Of a stretch of DNA of 64,000 bases, positions 8,668 to 16,930 are shown in pieces. The translations under genes were made by a program, and so were the position numbers. Where the stretch lies: the NCBI RefSeq assembly GCF_016908015.1, contig NZ_JAFBDB010000002.1, positions 620,001 through 684,000 on the forward strand, read 5' to 3'. The DNA is from Clostridium pascui (GTDB lineage: Bacteria; Bacillota; Clostridia; Clostridiales; Clostridiaceae). Position 1 is the first letter of the stretch; each line of letters begins with the position of its first letter. The notes under the pieces were generated by a model. The model had not been told where the DNA came from. It saw only the letters and a list, made by a program, of their open reading frames with translations, and did no database searches.

Positions 8668-10881
8668 ATGAAAAAATTTAAAGATAGCTTAAAAAGGATT
8701 TTTAAAATCTACAAAAGGGATATAAAAAATATAACTACAAATTATGTGGCAATAATTATAATAATTGGAATAACTGTACTACCGTCTCTTTATGCGTGGT
8801 TTAATATTAAAGCTTCTTGGGATCCTTATTCAAATACAAAAAATCTTTCTGTAGCAGTGGTGAATTTGGACAAGGGTACTGAATTTAGAAACGTGAAAAT
8901 TAATGTTGGAAATGAAGTGATAAATAAATTAAAAAGTAATCAGAATATAGGATGGAAATTTGTAAATGAAAATGAAGCTGAAAATGGTGTAAAAAGTGGA
9001 AAGTATTATGCCACTATAACAATTACAAAGGATTTTTCAAAGAACTTGCTTTCTATTGTAACTGAAAAAAGTCCTAAAAAATCTGAACTAATTTATACAG
9101 TTAATGAAAAAGTAAATGCTATAGCTCCTAAAATCACTGGAAAGGGAGCAAGTAGTTTACAAGAAGAAGTTACAAAAACATTTATTAAAACAGCTAGTGA
9201 TACAATCTTATCTATGAGTAATCAACTTGGAGTTACATTAGAAAATAATAAGCCTCAACTAAAGAAACTTGCAGATAGTATTATTGAAATAGATAATAGA
9301 ATGCCTGAAATTGCAAAACACATAGATAATGCTTATTCAGGATCATTAGTTTTTAAAGAGTATATGGAAAAGGTTCAGGGCAATACAAAAAATATATCTG
9401 ATACATTAAATAAAACTATTAATATTGCTAAAACAGGAGATGAAGCTTTAGGAAAATCAATAAATATCATGGATAATATATCTCCAGCTATTAAGTCAGA
9501 TTTAACTCTTTTAAAAGACACAACAAATTCCGCTAAAACACTTTTAAATTCAGCATATGGCTTTCAAAATAATAGTGGAAGTTTGAGAAGGATTTTAGAT
9601 AATGTAAGTGATATATATTCAGATGGAATAAAGAAACTTAATTCACAAATAAATCGCCTAAATTCACTAGATAAAAAACTTAATAGTGTTGATACAATTA
9701 TAACAAAAAATGGTAGTAAAATTATAAGAAAATTTGTTAGTAATCTTTCAGCTATTAAAAGTGAAATGTCAGGACAAAGGAAAGTTATTAACTCTATAAT
9801 CACAACGATAGACGAAGGAAATGAGGTTTTACCTGAGAGCATACGCGCAGCAATTCAAGGTGCTGATGATATTATGGATTTTACAGATGAAATTATTAAC
9901 ACTTTTGATACTGAAACTGAACCTGCAATTAATGATTCTCTAAAGGATCTTCAAGGTATATCTAGTAATGGCATTGCTATGCTTGAAAATTTTCAAGATA
10001 ATATTCCTTTAATTGATAGTTTACTTCAACTAGCCAGCGATGGAGTAGCCATGGGAAGTGACAGATTGAAGGAAATAAAAGAGGAGTTTCCTGGGATTCA
10101 AAATGATATGCATGAAAGAGCTGAAAAATTACGAGGATTAAGTGATGATGAAAAAATTAATGAGGTCATAAATATATTAAAGAGAGATGCAAAGGCAGAA
10201 AGTGAGTTTTTAGCAAATCCTATAGAGATGAAGGAGAATAAGCTTTTCGCAATACCTAATTATGGTTCAGCTATGGCTCCGTTTTATACAGTGCTTGCTT
10301 TATGGGTAGGGGGACTTATTGCGCTTGCTTTACTATCGGTAGAGGTAAATAGTTTTGAGGATGGATTAGAAATATCTCCAACCCAAGAGTTTTTAGGAAG
10401 ATATCTTACATTTGTAACAATTGGAATTATGCAAGCGTTAGTAGTGACCCTAGGTAATTTATACTTGCTTAAAACTTATGTTATAGCACCACTTCCGTAT
10501 ATAGTGTTTGGAGTATATACAAGTATTATATTTATGATGATTATATACACATTGGTTTCTGTATTTGGGAATGTGGGTAAAGCTATAGCCATGGTAGTTA
10601 TGGTATTACAAGTCGCAGCATCAGGAGGCACGTTTCCAATACAGCTAACTTCCCCATTCTTTCAAAGTATAAACCCTATGCTGCCTTTTACTTATGCTAT
10701 AGGAGGCATGAGAGAAACTGTAGGGGGAATTTTGAAGGAGTTATTAATTTTCAATATATATAAATTATCTATATATTTTGTTATATCTTTAGTGATTGGA
10801 ATATTCTTAAAGGAAAAGGTAAACAAAATAATGAAAAAGTTCATCTTAAAATTCAAAGAAAGTGGACTTGCAGAACATTAA
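8668..10881 (+). CDS. YhgE/Pip-type membrane protein
   Basis: A 737-residue protein of the YhgE/Pip family. An N-terminal membrane segment (about 24-46, ending LPSLYAWFN) precedes the conserved extracellular domain (SWDPYSNTKNLSVAVVNLDKG). A long, mostly helical extracellular region follows (about residues 200-510), then five or six C-terminal ABC-2-like membrane segments from about 530. Relatives include phage infection protein Pip and the EsaA component of type VII secretion, but no WXG100 or other secretion genes lie nearby, so an Esx role is not supported. The ATG follows GAAGAAGGG. The gene stands alone between a tRNA unit and the repeat region at 10886. Confidence 0.87.
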   Translation: MKKFKDSLKRIFKIYKRDIKNITTNYVAIIIIIGITVLPSLYAWFNIKASWDPYSNTKNLSVAVVNLDKGTEFRNVKINVGNEVINKLKSNQNIGWKFVNENEAENGVKSGKYYATITITKDFSKNLLSIVTEKSPKKSELIYTVNEKVNAIAPKITGKGASSLQEEVTKTFIKTASDTILSMSNQLGVTLENNKPQLKKLADSIIEIDNRMPEIAKHIDNAYSGSLVFKEYMEKVQGNTKNISDTLNKTINIAKTGDEALGKSINIMDNISPAIKSDLTLLKDTTNSAKTLLNSAYGFQNNSGSLRRILDNVSDIYSDGIKKLNSQINRLNSLDKKLNSVDTIITKNGSKIIRKFVSNLSAIKSEMSGQRKVINSIITTIDEGNEVLPESIRAAIQGADDIMDFTDEIINTFDTETEPAINDSLKDLQGISSNGIAMLENFQDNIPLIDSLLQLASDGVAMGSDRLKEIKEEFPGIQNDMHERAEKLRGLSDDEKINEVINILKRDAKAESEFLANPIEMKENKLFAIPNYGSAMAPFYTVLALWVGGLIALALLSVEVNSFEDGLEISPTQEFLGRYLTFVTIGIMQALVVTLGNLYLLKTYVIAPLPYIVFGVYTSIIFMMIIYTLVSVFGNVGKAIAMVVMVLQVAASGGTFPIQLTSPFFQSINPMLPFTYAIGGMRETVGGILKELLIFNIYKLSIYFVISLVIGIFLKEKVNKIMKKFILKFKESGLAEH

Positions 10882-10885
10882 AAGG

Positions 10886-11050
10886 AAATTGCGACGTTTT
10901 TAATGCTCTGGGCTTTATAAAATTTTCATCTAGGAAGACGTTCATTTCGCTAAAAACGGCTAATATTTATAAATTAAAAATTCCTAATCCTCCTAAACTC
11001 GCTGTCGCTCAGACAGTAGGAGGTTCTTAACGAAATTCCTTGAGTTAGTA
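10886..11050. repeat. Hairpin repeat block with GCGACG-type end and nested CTGTC/GACAG hairpin
   Basis: The block opens with gcgacgtttttaatg (10891-10905), which can pair with cgctaaaaacg near 10947-10957 and resembles the outer flank of the element that follows. Within 10981-11036 a hairpin CCTCCTA/TAGGAGG encloses a nested CTGTC/GACAG hairpin. The sequence at 10995-11017 is the reverse complement, with one mismatch, of 63438-63460 in the element at 63337. No coding potential is seen. Confidence 0.6.
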
Positions 11051-11062
11051 AGCCTGAAGGAT

Positions 11063-11360
11063 ATTTTTAATGTTGAACACAAGTATGGGATTTGCATTGT
11101 AGAAAGCATTGAGCAAGCAATTAAAAGCTCTTTATTTCTAATTTTAAGGCGCCGTATAGAGCCTTCTATTGGTTGAGCTGTAGGCGAGTTTAGAAGACTT
11201 AGGTGCCTTAAAAGGAAGAAATATTAGAGCTTTTTTGTGTAGCGAACGGTTGCATAATTTATAGAAATCTATGATTTAGTTATAAATTAGCACATCTCAG
11301 TGTGCTGAGATGTTTCATTAATTATGCAAATTCCATACGACCTGTTAAACATTAAAAATG
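11063..11360. repeat. Large nested palindromic element, copy 1
   Basis: Arms 11068-11097 (aatgttgaac...tttgcat) and 11322-11352 (atgcaaatt...aaacatt) are inverted repeats. Inside, 11117-11152 pairs with 11202-11237 (both carry AGCTCT and TTTTAAGGC-type blocks), and cttcta/tagaag closes an apical hairpin. The conserved gtagaaagcattgagcaag lies at 11099-11117. Copies 2 and 3 are at 28642-28755 and 63337-63575. The right half has an extra two-hairpin insert (11258-11317) shared with 25150-25211. There is no open frame. The nature is unknown: mobile miniature element or structured RNA. Confidence 0.75.
11258..11317. repeat. Two-hairpin repeat, copy inside palindromic element 1
   Basis: The sequence from tatagaaatctatgattta to gctgagatgtttc is about 80% identical to 25150-25211. 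It folds as a small GATTT/AAATT hairpin followed by CATCTCAG/CTGAGATG with a tgtg loop. Stem length and loop differ from the other copy while pairing is kept. Confidence 0.65.
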
Positions 11361-11444
11361 TGTCGTCTTATTTCTAAAAGTTGTAACTAATTTTTAACTT
11401 TTGCATATATATATAATGATGAGAAATTTATTTTAGGGGGAAAT

Positions 11445-11867
11445 ATGCAATATAATTGTCCTTACGTATGCTATTGTGGAATGCCTATGTCTAACATGCC
11501 AGAAGAAATTGATAGAGATGAAGATGATGAAAAGCTAAAGGGAATGTATCCTGAGCTTTATAATCAAGTTATGCCTATGATAAAGTATCATTGTAATGTT
11601 ATGGAATATAAATATGGTAAGGAATATTGTCCATCCAAGGACTGGGTTAAAAAAGTTTGCGATGACATAATGGATAAATGCCATATAAAAGATGATGATA
11701 ATGATAATAATTTAAACGATTATAGAAGCCCTAATGGAATATGGTGGGGGCCAAGATCTTTACTTGAAATACTTTTACTTAGCGAACTTCGTGGAAGAAG
11801 AAGACGTAGAAGAAGACGAAGGGGAAGAAGACGTAGAAGAGATCGTGATTGGAGAGATTGGGATTAG
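11445..11867 (+). CDS. Hypothetical protein with Arg-rich C-terminal tail
   Basis: A 140-residue protein of no family I can name. The N-terminus is Cys/Met-rich (MQYNCPYVCYCGMPM), followed by an acidic stretch and a compact middle with further cysteines (Cys50, 62, 72, 79). Residues 80-92 are Asp/Asn-rich, then comes a short hydrophobic piece (SLLEILLLSEL, 105-115). The tail 116-137 is almost pure arginine broken by Gly and Asp, ending DRDWRDWD. Cys-rich heads and Arg-rich tails occur in spore coat and exosporium-type proteins, so a spore-surface role is plausible but only inferred. The ATG follows AGGGGGAA; a terminator lies at 11874-11905. Confidence 0.75.
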   Translation: MQYNCPYVCYCGMPMSNMPEEIDRDEDDEKLKGMYPELYNQVMPMIKYHCNVMEYKYGKEYCPSKDWVKKVCDDIMDKCHIKDDDNDNNLNDYRSPNGIWWGPRSLLEILLLSELRGRRRRRRRRRGRRRRRDRDWRDWD

Positions 11868-11873
11868 TAAGTT

Positions 11874-11905
11874 TAATGGCTGCTTTTTAGCAGTCATTTT
11901 TATTT
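11874..11905 (+). terminator. Rho-independent terminator
   Basis: aatggctgct pairs with agcagtcatt (one G-T) around a 4-base T loop, followed by ttttattt, just after the Arg-tailed gene. Confidence 0.8.
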
Positions 11906-12054
11906 TAAATCAATAGTTAAAAGTAAATTAAATTTTATAAGTAATATACAAGGAGATTTAAATTATATGTAGAATAATTTAATAATGAAATGCCTGGAAT
12001 GAATTTAACCATGCTGATTTGTAATAAAATCATGTAGGAAATGGGGTGAGGGTA

Positions 12055-12603
12055 ATGTTAGGTATAAATTTAATTATAGATAATATGACTATTTTGAGTA
12101 TACAAAAAGAGGATGTGATATATGTAGGTGATTATTTAAAAAATCAATGCATATCACAGAATGAAGAATTAGAAATAAGTGATATTTATGAAAAGTTTTT
12201 AGAGTATTATGTAAGTGAAAATGAGTTCTTTTTGAAGATAAATGATAAAGAAACTGACGAAATTTTAGGAATCATAAAAGGTAGAGTTGAGTTTAAAAAT
12301 CCTCATGAAGCATGGATATGGTCTATTTCTTTAAATAAGTCTATAAGAAGTAAGGGAATAGGAAGCATAATTTTAAAAAAATTGAGTATTTATTTAAAAG
12401 AAGAGTATGGAGTAAGAGATTTTTATACACGAATTATAAAAGAGGATGGTTCTAAGTTTAAATTTTGGACTAAAAATGGATATGAAGTTATAAGAGTTTC
12501 CGAAGAACTTTATAACACAAATGATAAAAAAACCAGTGTGTTTATATTAAAAAAATCCTTAGGGAGGTATAATAATGGACAAATTTATGCAATGGAGAAA
12601 TGA
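12055..12603 (+). CDS. GNAT family N-acetyltransferase
   Basis: A 182-residue acetyl-CoA-dependent transferase. The acetyl-CoA loop RSKGIGSIIL (motif A) follows the strand AWIWSISLN. FWTKNGYEVIRVSEEL near the end matches the usual FYxKxGF region. The target is unknown. I prefer ATG 12055 over the in-frame GTG at 12046 because the GGGGTGAGGG site lies directly before it. The last 29 bases overlap the start of the LUD-domain gene in another frame, so the two are translationally linked and may work on a common process. Confidence 0.82.
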   Translation: MLGINLIIDNMTILSIQKEDVIYVGDYLKNQCISQNEELEISDIYEKFLEYYVSENEFFLKINDKETDEILGIIKGRVEFKNPHEAWIWSISLNKSIRSKGIGSIILKKLSIYLKEEYGVRDFYTRIIKEDGSKFKFWTKNGYEVIRVSEELYNTNDKKTSVFILKKSLGRYNNGQIYAMEK

Positions 12604-13213
12604 AAATTTAATAGAAAGAACTATTGAAAATTTAAAACGAAATAATATGGAAGCAGTTTTAGTGCAGGATGAAGTAGAACTAATTGAAAAGTTAAAAGAG
12701 TTAATAAAAGAGGGATCTGTAGTATCTGTTGGGGGGTCTGAGACTTTATTGGAAACGGGAGTAATAGATTATCTAAGAAGCGGTAAATTTACATTTTTAG
12801 ATAGATACAATCCTAATTTGACAGTCGATGGAAGAAAGGAACTTAATAAAAAAGCTTTTGGTGCTGATACTTATTTATGTAGTTCTAATGCTCTGACTGA
12901 GAATGGAGAACTATTTAATGTGGATGGAAATGGCAATAGGGTAGCAGCTATGCTTTTCGGACCAGATCAAGTTATTGTAGTATGCGGTGTAAATAAAATA
13001 GTAAAAGACTTAAAGGAAGCAGAAGAGAGAGTAAAGAAAATTGCAGCGCCTGTAAATGCAAAAAAATTAAATAAAAATACCCCCTGCGCAAAAGTTGGAT
13101 ATTGTATGGATTGTAATAGTGATGATAGAATTTGTTGCGATTATGTAGTAATGAAAAAACAAAGAAATGATAGAATAAAGGTTATCATATTAAACAAAGA
13201 CTTAGGATATTAA
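12575..13213 (+). CDS. LUD-domain protein (LutC/DUF162-like)
   Basis: A 212-residue LUD-fold protein. VVSVGGSETLLETGV, YLCSSNALTENGELFNVDGNGNR and FGPDQVIVVCGVNKI are the family's conserved blocks. The C-terminal third contains a Cys cluster (NTPCAKVGYCMDCNSDDRICC) typical of the clostridial subgroup, which may bind metal. Relatives take part in L-lactate oxidation (LutABC), but LutA and LutB are absent here, so a lactate role is not supported. The ATG follows GGGAGGT inside the preceding GNAT gene (29-base overlap). No clear terminator follows; a new promoter starts at 13263. Confidence 0.85.
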   Translation: MDKFMQWRNENLIERTIENLKRNNMEAVLVQDEVELIEKLKELIKEGSVVSVGGSETLLETGVIDYLRSGKFTFLDRYNPNLTVDGRKELNKKAFGADTYLCSSNALTENGELFNVDGNGNRVAAMLFGPDQVIVVCGVNKIVKDLKEAEERVKKIAAPVNAKKLNKNTPCAKVGYCMDCNSDDRICCDYVVMKKQRNDRIKVIILNKDLGY

Positions 13214-13262
13214 AAAATTAAACGAAATATACTGATAATTTTAAAAAAGGTGTTAACTTTTA

Positions 13263-13292
13263 TTGACTAAGTATTAACAAATCATGTATAAT
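13263..13292 (+). promoter_or_regulatory. Sigma-A type promoter of the riboswitch/NlpC unit
   Basis: TTGACT (13263-13268) and TATAAT (13287-13292) are 18 bases apart. The transcript would begin about 85 bases before the riboswitch core. Confidence 0.75.
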
Positions 13293-13384
13293 AAAACAAG
13301 GAAATATATGAAACAAACTCAAACTAATCATTTCGATAAAATCATATATAAAAATACTCATGAAAATCAAGAAAATATAAACTA

Positions 13385-13520
13385 TACAAACAAGCTGAAT
13401 CCCGGAAAATATCTGGGTACGGAGGAACCAATGTATTGGGGTTAATCTTAATATGCTATTAAATATATTAAGTAGGGTTACCTTTACCCGAACCCGTCAG
13501 CTAACTTCGGAGGCAAAGAA
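13385..13520 (+). promoter_or_regulatory. c-di-AMP riboswitch (ydaO-yuaA)
   Basis: The order of conserved blocks matches the ydaO-yuaA class: gctgaatcc, gggtacggaggaacca, ggggttaatc, tagggttacctttacccgaacccgtcagctaact, then tcggaggc. It sits directly ahead of a secreted NlpC/P60 hydrolase, the classical target. In this class c-di-AMP binding turns the downstream gene off, so wall lysis responds to the second messenger of osmotic and wall stress. No separate terminator stem is obvious between the aptamer and the start codon. Confidence 0.93.
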
Positions 13521-13533
13521 AGGCGGATAATAA

Positions 13534-14139
13534 ATGAATAACAAAAGACAAAGCATAGTGATAAGTGTAATTTTCTTCTTATCATTGACATTTCTAGGAG
13601 CGCTAAAAAATAATAGTGTACAAGCTGATTCGGTAAATTTAACTTCTAAAAATTTAGCTGTTCGTGCAGCAACAGTTAACAGGAATAAAGTTATAGTAGT
13701 ACCTAAAAAAGAAACTGTAAATCCAACTGTTAAAGCAACAGCCAAAAAAGCTACTGTAAGCAGAGGCTCAAATGGAAGAGTAGATGTAGTGTCTTATGCA
13801 TATAAATTTATGGGAAAACCATATGTTTGGGGTGCAGCTGGCCCATCAGCTTTTGATTGTTCAGGGTTCACTTTGTATGTATATAGAGCATTTGGCGTGA
13901 ATTTAGGCCATTATACAGGAACTCAATTTTCTACAGGACAAGCTGTATCTAAAGAAAATTTATTACCAGGAGATTTGGTGTTTTTTAATACAGATTCCTC
14001 GATTTCACATGTTGGAATATATGTAGGTGAAGGACAATTCATTCATGCATCATCAGGAAGTGGTAAAGTTATCGTAAGCAGTCTTTCAGGAAGTTATTAT
14101 GATTCCAGATATGCAGGAGCTAGAAGAGTACTTCAATAA
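13534..14139 (+). CDS. Secreted NlpC/P60 peptidoglycan endopeptidase
   Basis: A 201-residue exported wall hydrolase. A signal peptide (about 1-31, ending SVQA) is followed by a low-complexity Lys/Ala/Thr/Val linker (about 40-78) and a C-terminal NlpC/P60 domain. The catalytic Cys109 is in FDCSGF, His159 in SHVGIYV, and the third polar residue His171 in FIHASSG. The family cuts peptide bonds in the stem peptide, typically gamma-D-Glu to diamino acid. There is no SH3 or LysM wall-binding domain. It is controlled by the c-di-AMP riboswitch directly upstream. The ATG follows AAAGGCGG; a terminator is at 14170-14197. Confidence 0.93.
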   Translation: MNNKRQSIVISVIFFLSLTFLGALKNNSVQADSVNLTSKNLAVRAATVNRNKVIVVPKKETVNPTVKATAKKATVSRGSNGRVDVVSYAYKFMGKPYVWGAAGPSAFDCSGFTLYVYRAFGVNLGHYTGTQFSTGQAVSKENLLPGDLVFFNTDSSISHVGIYVGEGQFIHASSGSGKVIVSSLSGSYYDSRYAGARRVLQ

Positions 14140-14169
14140 ATGATAGATAATAAGTAATGATTAATATAT

Positions 14170-14197
14170 AAAGTCAGTTTTTAACTGACTTTTATTT
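14170..14197 (+). terminator. Rho-independent terminator
   Basis: aaagtcagtt and aactgacttt pair around a short T loop, followed by tattt, 30 bases after the NlpC/P60 stop. Confidence 0.8.
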
Positions 14198-14414
14198 CAT
14201 TTAGGAGCAATATATTATAAATTAGTAGTAAGTTTAGTACTAAATGATTAGGAAGTTAAATTTTAATATTAATGATAGAATCTCTTAATCATAATTTTAA
14301 GTAAAGTGTAATATTATTATATAGGTAACATATGAGGAAAATTTATATATAATTTTTATAATAAGGTGGAGGATATTTTAGCATGGTTTCAATGTATTGA
14401 ATACTTAAGAGGGA

Positions 14415-15152
14415 GTGGTGAATATAAAGTATACAAGATATGATTTAAAGAAAAAAAGAAAAGATAATGTTATTTTTTTGATTATACTTATAATGATACT
14501 TATACTTTCATTCTTAATAGGAAGTATATTCTTCAAATTATTTATTAAGAATTCCTCCATAATAAAAACACAAGGAAAGGTTACAGAAACTAAAGTTAAT
14601 GATAAAAATATAAATAATAAGGGTAAAGCACCTAAGGAATCCATAGTAAGTAGTAATAGCTTTATTTATGTGGCAATACAGGGCGGAATGTTTGGGAATG
14701 ACACTGGCGTAGAAAAAACTAGAAGTCAATTAAGCGCTTATGGAAACCCATTTGTTATAAATGATGATAAATATAAGAGGGTTTTTCTAGGTATATATAC
14801 AGAGGATGCTGCAAAAGTTGTAATAAACACTTTAAATACTAATAAAATATCAAATTCAACTATGAAGTTTGAAATAAAGGTAAATAATTTATGTGATATG
14901 GAAATAAGTGAAATATTAAATGGATATATACAAGTCCTTGGGAAACTATCTGAAAAGAATGTAAAGGCAATACAAACTCAAGACTTTAAGAATTGGTGTA
15001 AATCCCTAGAAGTAGTAAACCAAGAAAGCCCCAATATTAAAACATTAAATGAATTAAAGGATAAAGTGGCAAAATTGCCAAATGAATTAAGCAATGATAA
15101 AACAGCAGAAAATTATACATTTATCTATTCTATACTTCAAAAAATGAAATAA
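14415..15152 (+). CDS. Membrane-anchored SPOR-like domain protein
   Basis: A 245-residue protein with a basic N-terminus (KKKRK), one membrane segment (about 19-40) and an extracellular part. FIYVAIQGGMFGNDTGVEKTRSQL followed by FVINDDKYKRVFLGIYTEDAA looks like a SPOR (sporulation-related repeat) domain, the fold that binds denuded glycan strands. The C-terminal 100 residues are helical and unassigned. Two GTG codons in a row (14415, 14418) follow AGAGGGA; either may be the start. It converges on rsgI, with a shared hairpin terminator between. The SPOR call is by pattern and moderately sure. Confidence 0.72.
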   Translation: MVNIKYTRYDLKKKRKDNVIFLIILIMILILSFLIGSIFFKLFIKNSSIIKTQGKVTETKVNDKNINNKGKAPKESIVSSNSFIYVAIQGGMFGNDTGVEKTRSQLSAYGNPFVINDDKYKRVFLGIYTEDAAKVVINTLNTNKISNSTMKFEIKVNNLCDMEISEILNGYIQVLGKLSEKNVKAIQTQDFKNWCKSLEVVNQESPNIKTLNELKDKVAKLPNELSNDKTAENYTFIYSILQKMK

Positions 15153-15154
15153 AA

Positions 15155-15247
15155 ATGCGAAGCGTTTTTAAATTAATAATCTCTAATCTTCAACTGCTAG
15201 AACATAGATTTAGCAATTGTGATTAGAGATTAAAAATGCCCGTATTT
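15155..15247. repeat. Palindromic bidirectional terminator (GCGAAG/GCCCG-ended)
   Basis: TAATCTCTAATC and GATTAGAGATTA form a perfect 12-bp stem. Outside it GCGTTTTTAA pairs with TTAAAAATGC. The hairpin fills the gap between two convergent genes and has T runs on both sides. Its outer sequence resembles the flanks of the large palindromic elements (aaaaatgccgta). Confidence 0.75.
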
Positions 15248-16138
15248 TTATTTTTCCTTTTTTAAGGATTTATCTGAAGAAGCCTTATTTTTTTTTTTAG
15301 GTTCTGAGTTAGAATTATTAATTTCATTAAAATTTTTCTTAGAATTTGCATCTTTTATATTCTTACTATTAGCATTGCCATTGTTTTTGTTATCATTGGT
15401 TTCTGTTTTTATATCATTGTTTTTGTTATAGGAGTTATTAGTAGATGGTTCAGAGTTTTTTATGTTAGAATTTGAATTAGTGCTTTCTGAATTATCTTTT
15501 GTTCTATTTTCAATATTTAATTTATTAGAGTCTTTATTTGTATTTATTAAGTTAGTGTCTTTGTTATTTAATTTTTTATTGTTTTCAGAAGTTTTATTAT
15601 TAATTTTTACTTCAAGTGAAATTCCATGTTCCTGAACGATAGTTTCGAAGGCAGATACATTTAAATTTTTACCTGTTACTTCTAAATTAATAGATTTACT
15701 TGCCTTATAATCTTCTGTGATAAATTTTTGATGTTCACTTTCTGTTACGATTAAGCATAGTGCATCATTAAAATTTTTATTTTTGATATTTATACTATCT
15801 AATATAACTTTACCATCAGAATTTAAGGCACTAGATTGGATAACTTTATTAAATAAATTAGTCTTTAATTGAACAGATGGGTTTATGTTGAGATTTAAAG
15901 TTGCAACTGGAGTATAATAAGCACCCAATCCACCGCCCAACACTGTAAACATAATAAGTGCAGCAACTAATGCCTTAGGTATATTTCTAATAAAGTTAGT
16001 ATGACTGATAGTTTTAATATACTCCTCCCCTACATTCATGTCTTTAGTAGCAAGCACTTCTATAAATTCACCTGTAGAGGTTAAAAGCACTGCTTTATTT
16101 TTTTGAATTTCAATTATTATACCTTTAATACTATTCAT
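15248..16138 (-). CDS. rsgI: Anti-sigma-I factor RsgI-like protein
   Basis: A 296-residue membrane anti-sigma factor. The N-terminal cytosolic RsgI domain (GIIIEIQKNKAVLLTSTGEFIEV) holds SigI. A membrane segment follows at about 52-74, then the conserved periplasmic-side block YYTPVATLNLNINPSVQLKTNLFNKVI. The last 110 residues are a low-complexity Asn/Lys/Ser tail with no recognisable binding module, unlike the carbohydrate-binding tails of cellulolytic clostridia. I place the start at ATG 16138 (spacing 7 from GGTG) rather than the in-frame GTG at 16147. It overlaps the sigI stop by 8 bases (ATGAATAG), so the two are translationally coupled. Confidence 0.88.
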   Translation of the reverse strand: MNSIKGIIIEIQKNKAVLLTSTGEFIEVLATKDMNVGEEYIKTISHTNFIRNIPKALVAALIMFTVLGGGLGAYYTPVATLNLNINPSVQLKTNLFNKVIQSSALNSDGKVILDSINIKNKNFNDALCLIVTESEHQKFITEDYKASKSINLEVTGKNLNVSAFETIVQEHGISLEVKINNKTSENNKKLNNKDTNLINTNKDSNKLNIENRTKDNSESTNSNSNIKNSEPSTNNSYNKNNDIKTETNDNKNNGNANSKNIKDANSKKNFNEINNSNSEPKKKNKASSDKSLKKEK

Positions 16139-16817
16139 TTTTATCACCTACACTTATATTAAGATAAGACTTTAGATATAAATACTCATCATTTGACATT
16201 ATTAAAAAAAGTACAATTATGTATTTTCTCCATCGTTCTAATAATTTTCTGTTGCAACCAGTTAAAACAGTTATTTGCTTTATAGGAAGAGCTTTATTTT
16301 CTCTTATATATGTACTTATATCATCGCTTTTAGTGCAGCATAAGGCGATGTTTAACAGATGACTTCTTGTATCTATGTGTTTAGGAGAATGATTTATCAA
16401 ATCCGTAAATGTCAGCTTAAAATTAGCAAGCTCATTTTTAAGTGCATTAATTTCATCAATTCTTTGTTCGCTTTCCTTTTGGATTTCATATTGATTAATA
16501 GAGTTTTTATAATCAATATATGTAAAAGATTCTTCATTATTATCAAATACTAGTAAAGAATTATTCTTATCTTTTCTAAAAAAATCAATTATTGAATTAT
16601 TTATAAGTACTTTAGCGTAGCTATGAAAGTTTCCTTTAGTATGATTATAAGTATCTAAGGCTTTATTAAATGCAATCATTGCTATACTTAATTCATCATC
16701 ATTTTCCCAATGAAGTATTCTTTTGCATATTTTATAAGTGCACCCATATATAAAATTTTTATTTTCTTCTATAAGTTTATTTTTATCTTTAACTTCAGAA
16801 GGATTTATATTATCCAT
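16131..16817 (-). CDS. sigI: RNA polymerase sigma factor SigI
   Basis: A 228-residue sigma-70 family factor of the SigI group. The region-2 part reads LIEENKNFIYGCTYKICKR and DDELSIAMIAFNKALDTYNHTKGNFHSYAKVLINNSIIDFFRK; the C-terminal SigI DNA-binding part ends ITVLTGCNRKLLERWRKYIIVLFLIM. Known SigI factors respond to heat or extracellular polysaccharide signals through RsgI. The gene precedes and overlaps rsgI. The reverse-strand ATG follows AAGGGGTGAG. Upstream it shares an ACCCYC/CGTA signature with the divergent gene at 17006, which suggests autoregulation. Confidence 0.9.
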   Translation of the reverse strand: MDNINPSEVKDKNKLIEENKNFIYGCTYKICKRILHWENDDELSIAMIAFNKALDTYNHTKGNFHSYAKVLINNSIIDFFRKDKNNSLLVFDNNEESFTYIDYKNSINQYEIQKESEQRIDEINALKNELANFKLTFTDLINHSPKHIDTRSHLLNIALCCTKSDDISTYIRENKALPIKQITVLTGCNRKLLERWRKYIIVLFLIMSNDEYLYLKSYLNISVGDKNE

Positions 16818-16842
16818 AATCTCACCCCTTCTTATAAGTATA

Positions 16843-16871
16843 TACGTTCATTATAATAAATTTTAGAGGGT
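16843..16871 (-). promoter_or_regulatory. Candidate SigI-type promoter of sigI-rsgI
   Basis: The reverse strand has ACCCTC (16866-16871), 19 bases, then CGTA (16843-16846). SigI promoters are described with an A/C-rich ACCCCC-like -35 and a CGWA -10. A sigma-A-like TATAAT also lies between them, so the assignment is tentative. Confidence 0.4.
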
Positions 16872-16900
16872 TAGGTAAAACTTAAAATTTGGCAATGCTC

Positions 16901-16930
16901 ACCCCCTTAAAAAATATATGACTTCCCGTA
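16901..16930 (+). promoter_or_regulatory. Candidate SigI-type promoter of the coiled-coil gene
   Basis: ACCCCC (16901-16906), 20 bases, then CGTA (16927-16930), divergent from and closely matching the sigI-side signature. Spacing is longer than usual for SigI, so this is an inference. Confidence 0.4.

Noticed and set aside
8668-10881. Type VII secretion (EsaA) assignment for the YhgE-like protein
   Set aside because: No WXG100, EssC, EsaB or LXG genes are nearby, so only the broad YhgE/Pip family is supported.
11734-11916. Acidic 60-codon frame overlapping the Arg-tail region
   Set aside because: The Glu/Val-rich stretch is only the Arg-coding repeat read one base off; it runs over the terminator and has no start site.
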